NCBI GenBank assembly: GCA_038241095.1
Contig: JBBRGB010000063.1
Span: forward strand, 1 to 15,073
DNA from: JBBDMX01 sp038241095
GTDB lineage: Bacteria; Planctomycetota; Phycisphaerae; Phycisphaerales; Phycisphaeraceae
Length of the DNA stretch: 15,073 nt
Reading direction: 5' to 3'
Under the pieces are notes generated by a model. The model had not been told where the DNA came from. It was given only the letters and a program-made list of their open reading frames with translations, and made no database searches. Each line of letters begins with the position of its first letter. Position 1 is the first letter of the stretch. This document shows, piece by piece, positions 11,570 through 15,073 of the stretch. A program made the position numbers and the translations under genes.

Positions 11570-13693
11570 ATGCCCCAACGTCAACTCATTCTCGATCTGC
11601 TTCTGACGGCCTTCCTAGCGCCGCTGGTGTCGTCGCTGGTGGTGATCTTCATTGGCAAGCGGATCATGGGCAAGGCCGCGGGCTGGTTTGCCACCGCCGT
11701 GATGGCCGGGGCGTTTGTCTGTTCGCTTTATGCCGGGGCGCTGTGGATGGGCCAGGCGGACCATTCACCGATCCTGCTCAACATCCCCTGGATTCCGATT
11801 CCGGGCACCGTCGCCGGCTGGCTTTACCTCGGAGCCATGATCGACTCGCTGACCATCGCCATGATGAGCATGGTCACCGGCATCGCCATGCTGGTGCATC
11901 TTTACAGCGTCGGCTACATGGCCGGCGACTCGCGTTACGAACGTTTTTTCGCCTACCTATCACTCTTTTCCTTCTCCATGCTGGGCATCGTGATGGCCAA
12001 CTCGGTCATCATGCTTTTTGTTTTCTGGGAGTTGGTGGGGCTGACGAGCTATCTGCTCATCGGCTTCTGGTTTGAAAAACGCGGGCCGCAACTGGCGTGC
12101 AAAAAAGCCTTCGTCATGAATCGCATCGGCGACATGGGCTTCTTGATCGGCTTCGGCATCCTCTTCTACAAGCTCGGCGGCGTGCTGCTGCTTCCCGCGG
12201 CCCAAGGCGGCATGTTCGACGCCCTGCGCCAAGTCATCGAGGCCGAGGGCCACAGCGTCACCAACCCGCCGCTTTGGCTGACGGCCGCGGGCATCGGGCT
12301 GTTTTTCGGTGCCATTGGCAAGAGCGCCCAGTTCCCGCTGCACACCTGGCTGCCTGATGCGATGGAAGGCCCGACGCCGGTGTCGTCGATCGTCCACTCG
12401 GCGACGATGGTGGCCGCGGGCGTTTATCTCACCGCCCGGCTCTACCCCATCCTCACGCCGGGGGCGCATCTTTTCATCAGCACCATCGGCTTAATCACGC
12501 TGGTCATGGCCGCGTGCATGGCGCTGGTGATGACCGACATCAAGCGCGTGCTGGCCTACTCCACGCTCTCGCAATTGGGCTACATGGTTCTGGGCCTGGG
12601 CAGCGGGGCTTACGCCTTTGCCCTCTTCCACCTCATCACCCACGCTTTTTTCAAGTGCTGCCTTTTCCAATGCTCCGGCAGCGTCATCCACGCCGCCCAC
12701 CATCAACAAGACATGCGCTACTACGGCGGGCTGTGGAAGAAAATGCCCATCACCGCGGCCTGCTATCTCATCTGCACCTTCGCCATCGCCGGCGCTTCGC
12801 TGCCCTTTACCAACCTCGGCGTCAGCGGCTTCTACTCCAAGGACGGCATCATCGCCGGCACGGTCAACTACGGTCACGCCATGATGGCCGGGGGCTATCA
12901 CTTCGGCTGGGTGTTTTACTGGGGACCGCTGGTGGTGGCCTACGTCACCGTGTTTTACATGGCCCGCAGTTTCGCCTTGACGTTCCTGGGCAAGCCGCGG
13001 GACAAGCATCTTTACGACCATGCCCACGAAGCGCCGTGGACGATGTGGTTGCCGCAGGTGGCGTTGGCGGTGATGGCGATCATCACCGTGCCCATGCTGC
13101 TGCCCTATTTCGATCTGATCGTGGCCACGGAACCGACGCAGACGGTGGCGGGCGTTTTGGAACCCGTGCCTTGGTTGCAGCAGGCGATTGAGGTGGCCGG
13201 TCATCACAGCGCGGGCATGACGCTGACGCATCAGGCGTTGCTCTCCGGGCTGGCGTGGATTCTCATGCTGGTGTTGGGCATCGCCCTCTACCTGCCGGGC
13301 ATGAAACACAGCAGTCGCATTGCCGCGCTTCCGGGGGTGAAATGGCTTTACACCTGGGCGATCAACAAGTTTTACTTCGATGCCCTGTACGACACCGTGG
13401 TGGTAAATGCCTTTAAGGCCTTGGCCATCGTCATTGCCGCCTGGGACAAGCACCTCGTCGATGGCGTGGTGAACTTGGTGGGCCTGCTGGGCAAACTGGT
13501 GGCTTGGGGTGTGGGGCGTTTCGACAACGACATCATCGACGGCTCGGTCAACGGGGCCGCGACGCTGGCCCAAACCGTCGGCGGCACACTGCGGCAAACA
13601 CAGTCCGGCCGGCTGAGGCAATACATCCTCCTGCTCTTCACCGCCGCCACCCTCGCCGCCGTCGTGGCGGTGTATGTGCTGACGATCGGGTGA
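11570..13693 (+). CDS. nuoL: NADH-quinone oxidoreductase subunit L
   Basis: NuoL (ND5) is the distal antiporter-like proton-pumping subunit of complex I with a long lateral helix. The 707-residue product, longer than the roughly 610 residues of E. coli NuoL, contains the conserved Glu154 in VFWELVGLTSYLLIGFW, the KKAFVMNRIGDMGF motif (178-191), Lys251 in GKSAQFPLHTWLPDAMEGPT, and SSIVHSATMVAAGVYLTARL. The DIKRVLAYSTLSQLGYM motif and HAFFKCCLFQCSGSVIHA also fit. The C-terminal part (about residues 580-690) contains the lateral helix region and extra sequence that accounts for the length. The ATG at 11570 is directly preceded by a heptamer repeat, not a ribosome-binding site. The next gene, nuoM, starts 181 bases after the stop. 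Confidence 0.97.
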   Translation: MPQRQLILDLLLTAFLAPLVSSLVVIFIGKRIMGKAAGWFATAVMAGAFVCSLYAGALWMGQADHSPILLNIPWIPIPGTVAGWLYLGAMIDSLTIAMMSMVTGIAMLVHLYSVGYMAGDSRYERFFAYLSLFSFSMLGIVMANSVIMLFVFWELVGLTSYLLIGFWFEKRGPQLACKKAFVMNRIGDMGFLIGFGILFYKLGGVLLLPAAQGGMFDALRQVIEAEGHSVTNPPLWLTAAGIGLFFGAIGKSAQFPLHTWLPDAMEGPTPVSSIVHSATMVAAGVYLTARLYPILTPGAHLFISTIGLITLVMAACMALVMTDIKRVLAYSTLSQLGYMVLGLGSGAYAFALFHLITHAFFKCCLFQCSGSVIHAAHHQQDMRYYGGLWKKMPITAACYLICTFAIAGASLPFTNLGVSGFYSKDGIIAGTVNYGHAMMAGGYHFGWVFYWGPLVVAYVTVFYMARSFALTFLGKPRDKHLYDHAHEAPWTMWLPQVALAVMAIITVPMLLPYFDLIVATEPTQTVAGVLEPVPWLQQAIEVAGHHSAGMTLTHQALLSGLAWILMLVLGIALYLPGMKHSSRIAALPGVKWLYTWAINKFYFDALYDTVVVNAFKALAIVIAAWDKHLVDGVVNLVGLLGKLVAWGVGRFDNDIIDGSVNGAATLAQTVGGTLRQTQSGRLRQYILLLFTAATLAAVVAVYVLTIG

Positions 13694-13713
13694 TTGACAA
13701 CTGACTTGTGATG

Positions 13714-13808
13714 AACACGAAGACACGAAGACACGAAGAAAGACAGAGAAAACCGAGATTGTTCTGATTTTATGATTTGCATCCTTCGTGTCTTCGTGTC
13801 TTCGTGTT
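13714..13808. repeat. Perfect 25-bp inverted repeat made of octamers, between nuoL and nuoM
   Basis: The left arm (13714-13738) is three tandem ACACGAAG octamers preceded by an A; the right arm (13784-13808) is their exact reverse complement, three CTTCGTGT octamers plus a final T. The 45-base loop is A/T-rich. All 25 base pairs match and neither flank extends the match. It starts 20 bases after the nuoL stop and ends 66 bases before nuoM. In RNA it would be an unusually stable hairpin. No T-run follows, only TAACC. Confidence 0.9.
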
Positions 13809-13874
13809 AACCATTCCGATTCCCCGTTGAGATAACGCAGTAAAAACAAACAGACTCGCCCGAGAATACTTCCC

Positions 13875-15073
13875 ATGCCCACGCTGCTTAACTGGCTCAT
13901 CTTCACACCGCTCATCGGGGCGCTGATGTGCCTGATCGTGCCCCGACCGACCTCCAAGTGGGTCGCGCTCTTCACGTCCTTGGTCACCTTGGGGATGAGC
14001 ATCATCCTGGCGGTGGGTTATTACCAGGTCGGCTGGCAAGGCGTGGCCTTTCAATCCGCCGCGTCGTGGATCGGCTCGATCAACGCCGAGTACCGCGTCG
14101 GCGTCGATGGCCTGTCGCTGCCGATGGTACTGCTGACGACCTCGCTTTCCGTGCTGGTCATCATCGCCAGTTGGAACATCGAAAAAGCGACCAACGCCTT
14201 CATGGCCCTTTATCTGGTGCTGTTGACGGGCATGTTGGGCGTCTTTCTCTCGCTTGACCTCTTTCTCTTCTACGTCTTTTTCGAGGTTTCGCTGCTGCCG
14301 ATGTATTTCTTGATTGGCATCTGGGGCGGGCCGCGGAAAGAGTACGCCGCCATCAAGTTCTTCATTTACACCCTGGCCGGCTCGGTCTGCCTGCTGATCG
14401 TGATGATGGGCCTCTACTACCTCACGCCCGGCCGCTTGATCGACGGCCAGCCCGCCGCCGCCAACACCTGGAACCTGCTGACGCTCCAAAGCCAAAGCGT
14501 CCGCGACCTCTTCTCCCCCACCGGCGGACACTGGCAATTCGCCCAAGTCGCATTCTGGCTGACGCTCATCGCTTTCATGATCAAGCTCCCGGCCGTGCCG
14601 TTTCACACCTGGCTGCCCGACGCCCACGTCGAGGCCCCCACGCCCATCTCGATGGTGCTGGCCGGCGTGCTGCTGAAAATGGGCGGGTACGCCATGATGC
14701 GGATCACCTGGCCCATCTTCCCCGACGCGGCCATCAAGTTCTGGCTCTGCGTCGCCACCCTGGGCATCATCGCCATCATCTACGGCGCGTTCTGCGCCAT
14801 GGCCCAGACCGACTGGAAAAAACTGGTCGCCTATTCCTCCGTGAGCCACATGGGTTACGTCACCCTGGGCATTGCCGTGCTGACCACGCAGGGCTTCGAC
14901 GGCGCTTACTACCAGATGATCGCCCACGGCATCACCAGCGCCATGATGTTCTTCTTAGTCGGCGTGGTCTATGAACGCGCGCACCACCGCGACTTGGACC
15001 GCTTCGGCGGCATCTGGCTCAAGTGGCCCGGCTTCGGGGGCTGGTCGCTCGTGGGCTTCTTCGCCGGCATGGG
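13875..15073 (+). CDS. nuoM: NADH-quinone oxidoreductase subunit M, N-terminal part (runs off the window)
   Basis: NuoM (ND4) is an antiporter-like proton-pumping subunit of complex I. The first 399 residues are visible. Key residues are present: Glu137 in FYVFFEVSLLPMYFLIG, Lys237 in FMIKLPAVPFHTWLPDAH, the VEAPTPISMVLAGVLLKMGGYAMMR motif with Lys268, and WKKLVAYSSVSHMGYVTLGI. The first helix (LNWLIFTPLIGALMCLIV) and the YRVGVDGLSLPMVLLTT segment are also typical. The ATG at 13875 opens the frame; the gap before it has no good Shine-Dalgarno, and CCC directly precedes ATG as for nuoL. It lies 181 bases after nuoL, with the large hairpin between. nuoN would be expected downstream, beyond the window. 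Confidence 0.96.
   Translation, partial: MPTLLNWLIFTPLIGALMCLIVPRPTSKWVALFTSLVTLGMSIILAVGYYQVGWQGVAFQSAASWIGSINAEYRVGVDGLSLPMVLLTTSLSVLVIIASWNIEKATNAFMALYLVLLTGMLGVFLSLDLFLFYVFFEVSLLPMYFLIGIWGGPRKEYAAIKFFIYTLAGSVCLLIVMMGLYYLTPGRLIDGQPAAANTWNLLTLQSQSVRDLFSPTGGHWQFAQVAFWLTLIAFMIKLPAVPFHTWLPDAHVEAPTPISMVLAGVLLKMGGYAMMRITWPIFPDAAIKFWLCVATLGIIAIIYGAFCAMAQTDWKKLVAYSSVSHMGYVTLGIAVLTTQGFDGAYYQMIAHGITSAMMFFLVGVVYERAHHRDLDRFGGIWLKWPGFGGWSLVGFFAGM

Noticed and set aside
13714..13808. Rho-independent terminator after nuoL
   Set aside because: The stem is much too long, the loop is 45 bases, no T-run follows the right arm, and nuoM continues the operon.
12491..14005. 504-residue minus-strand frame across nuoL, the gap and nuoM
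   Set aside because: His/Arg/Gly-rich composition without any fold signature; it crosses an inverted repeat and mirrors two certain genes.

Overview
The window reads as one contiguous piece of a GC-rich bacterial chromosome. The gene families (a Gfo/Idh/MocA oxidoreductase, an AP-endonuclease-2-type TIM-barrel sugar isomerase, a secreted pectate-lyase-like beta-helix protein, a complex I cluster), weak Shine-Dalgarno sequences and gaps filled with short repeats suggest a Planctomycetota (Phycisphaerae-like) or related PVC bacterium. That assignment is inference: no rRNA or marker phylogeny is available. No phage, transposase or CRISPR array is visible.

Layout. (1) 1-791, minus strand: a thiamin thiazole operon, thiS, an unrecognised 83-residue ORF, then the start of thiG, which leaves the window. 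(2) 880-1638, plus: a class I SAM methyltransferase resembling bacterial phospholipid N-methyltransferases. (3) 1741-2547, minus: an unrecognised multi-spanning membrane protein with its own sigma70-like promoter. (4) 2724-3893, minus: a Gfo/Idh/MocA oxidoreductase, divergent from (5) 4110-5987, plus: a secreted 625-residue protein with two pectate-lyase-3-like modules; each of these two has a candidate promoter. (6) 6169-7083: an unrecognised 304-residue protein with a TTG start. (7) 7216-8163: a beta-class DNA methyltransferase without a visible nuclease. (8) 8277-9311: a sugar phosphate isomerase/epimerase-like TIM barrel. (9) 9331-10005: hicA, hicB and a second HicB-like gene. (10) 10401-15073: nuoJ, nuoK, nuoL and nuoM (cut by the window end), the proton-pumping membrane subunits of complex I. 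The genes just upstream are not nuo genes, and a near-consensus promoter lies about 320 bases before nuoJ.

The enzymes at 2724-5987 and 8277-9311 fit carbohydrate breakdown typical of heterotrophic planctomycetes. The nuo genes are a separate respiratory module.

The most unusual content is in the gaps. Short-period repeats with different unit lengths occupy successive intergenic regions: GGTGA-type units of 7-9 bases at 5990-6049, a 10-base array at 11361-11449, heptamers touching the nuoL start codon at 11535-11569, and octamers arranged as a perfect 25-bp inverted repeat between nuoL and nuoM at 13714-13808. Separately, two copies of a REP-like hairpin with 9-bp stems followed by CTTTC lie in opposite orientation on either side of the beta-helix gene. 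I found no convincing entirely new enzymatic system. The best leads are the repeats inside the nuo operon, the three-gene hic locus, the ORF between thiS and thiG, and the TTG-start protein at 6169.
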